From an uncultured Selenomonadaceae bacterium (GTDB taxonomy: Bacteria; Bacillota; Negativicutes; Selenomonadales; Selenomonadaceae), in NCBI GenBank assembly GCA_905235425.1, contig CAJOKY010000144.1, positions 1 through 6,116 on the forward strand: 6,116 nucleotides of DNA, given 5' to 3'. The position numbers and the translations under genes were made by a program. This document shows, in pieces, positions 6,081 to 6,116 of the stretch. How positions within the stretch are numbered: position 1 is the stretch's first letter; every line of letters starts with the position of its first letter. The notes below the pieces were generated by a model that was given only the letters and a program-made list of their open reading frames with translations, made no database searches and was not told where the DNA came from.

Positions 6081-6116
6081 ATCTGAAATTTTAACCGAAA
6101 AAATTTTGGCGGCAGG
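6081..6116. other. End-of-window spacer after dnaK
   Basis: This stretch of 36 bp is AT-rich and ends GGCGGCAGG. I see no start codon with a convincing Shine-Dalgarno and no GC stem followed by a T-run, so transcription probably continues beyond the window, as expected if dnaJ is next. Confidence 0.4.

Noticed and set aside
6081..6116. Rho-independent terminator after dnaK
   Set aside because: The AAATTTT and AAAAATTTT runs do not form a GC-rich stem followed by a T-tract.

Overview
This window looks like ordinary core-genome sequence from an anaerobic-type Bacillota (Firmicutes). The best evidence is the DnaK: its nucleotide-binding domain lacks the loop of about 24 residues that proteobacterial DnaK carries after the RRF/RHM region, which is the Firmicutes-type indel state. 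The IleRS is the long 'type 2' form common in clostridial relatives. The Ser-Val-Val after the first HSP70 motif and the overall sequence flavour would suit a member of the Negativicutes, but that is a guess. Genes are moderately GC-balanced and the spacers are AT-rich.

Layout, left to right. Positions 1-196 hold the 5' part of a minus-strand gene that runs off the left edge; I do not recognise it, though it starts with a Rossmann-like beta strand. It follows ileS on the same strand after 22 bp and is probably co-transcribed. Positions 219-3347 hold a complete minus-strand ileS (isoleucyl-tRNA synthetase). Positions 3348-3551 are a divergent intergenic region of about 200 bp that must drive ileS leftward and the heat-shock genes rightward. 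It contains a good sigma-A type promoter for grpE, a direct repeat spaced 21 bp apart, and a hairpin in the ileS leader. Positions 3552-4139 hold grpE, then a 54-bp spacer made of 7-bp repeats and a small hairpin, then dnaK at 4194-6080. The last 36 bp hold no recognisable gene; dnaJ would be the usual next gene.

Functionally, GrpE and DnaK form the nucleotide-exchange and chaperone halves of the Hsp70 cycle, and IleRS charges tRNA-Ile. The common Firmicutes order is hrcA-grpE-dnaK-dnaJ. Here hrcA is not upstream of grpE, and I find no complete CIRCE operator, only a partial half-site. ileS has no T-box leader, although T-boxes are common on Firmicutes synthetase genes. I see no mobile element, CRISPR array, RNA gene or novel system. 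The points worth a second look are regulatory: the divergent promoter region, the repeat-built grpE-dnaK spacer and the non-ATG starts.
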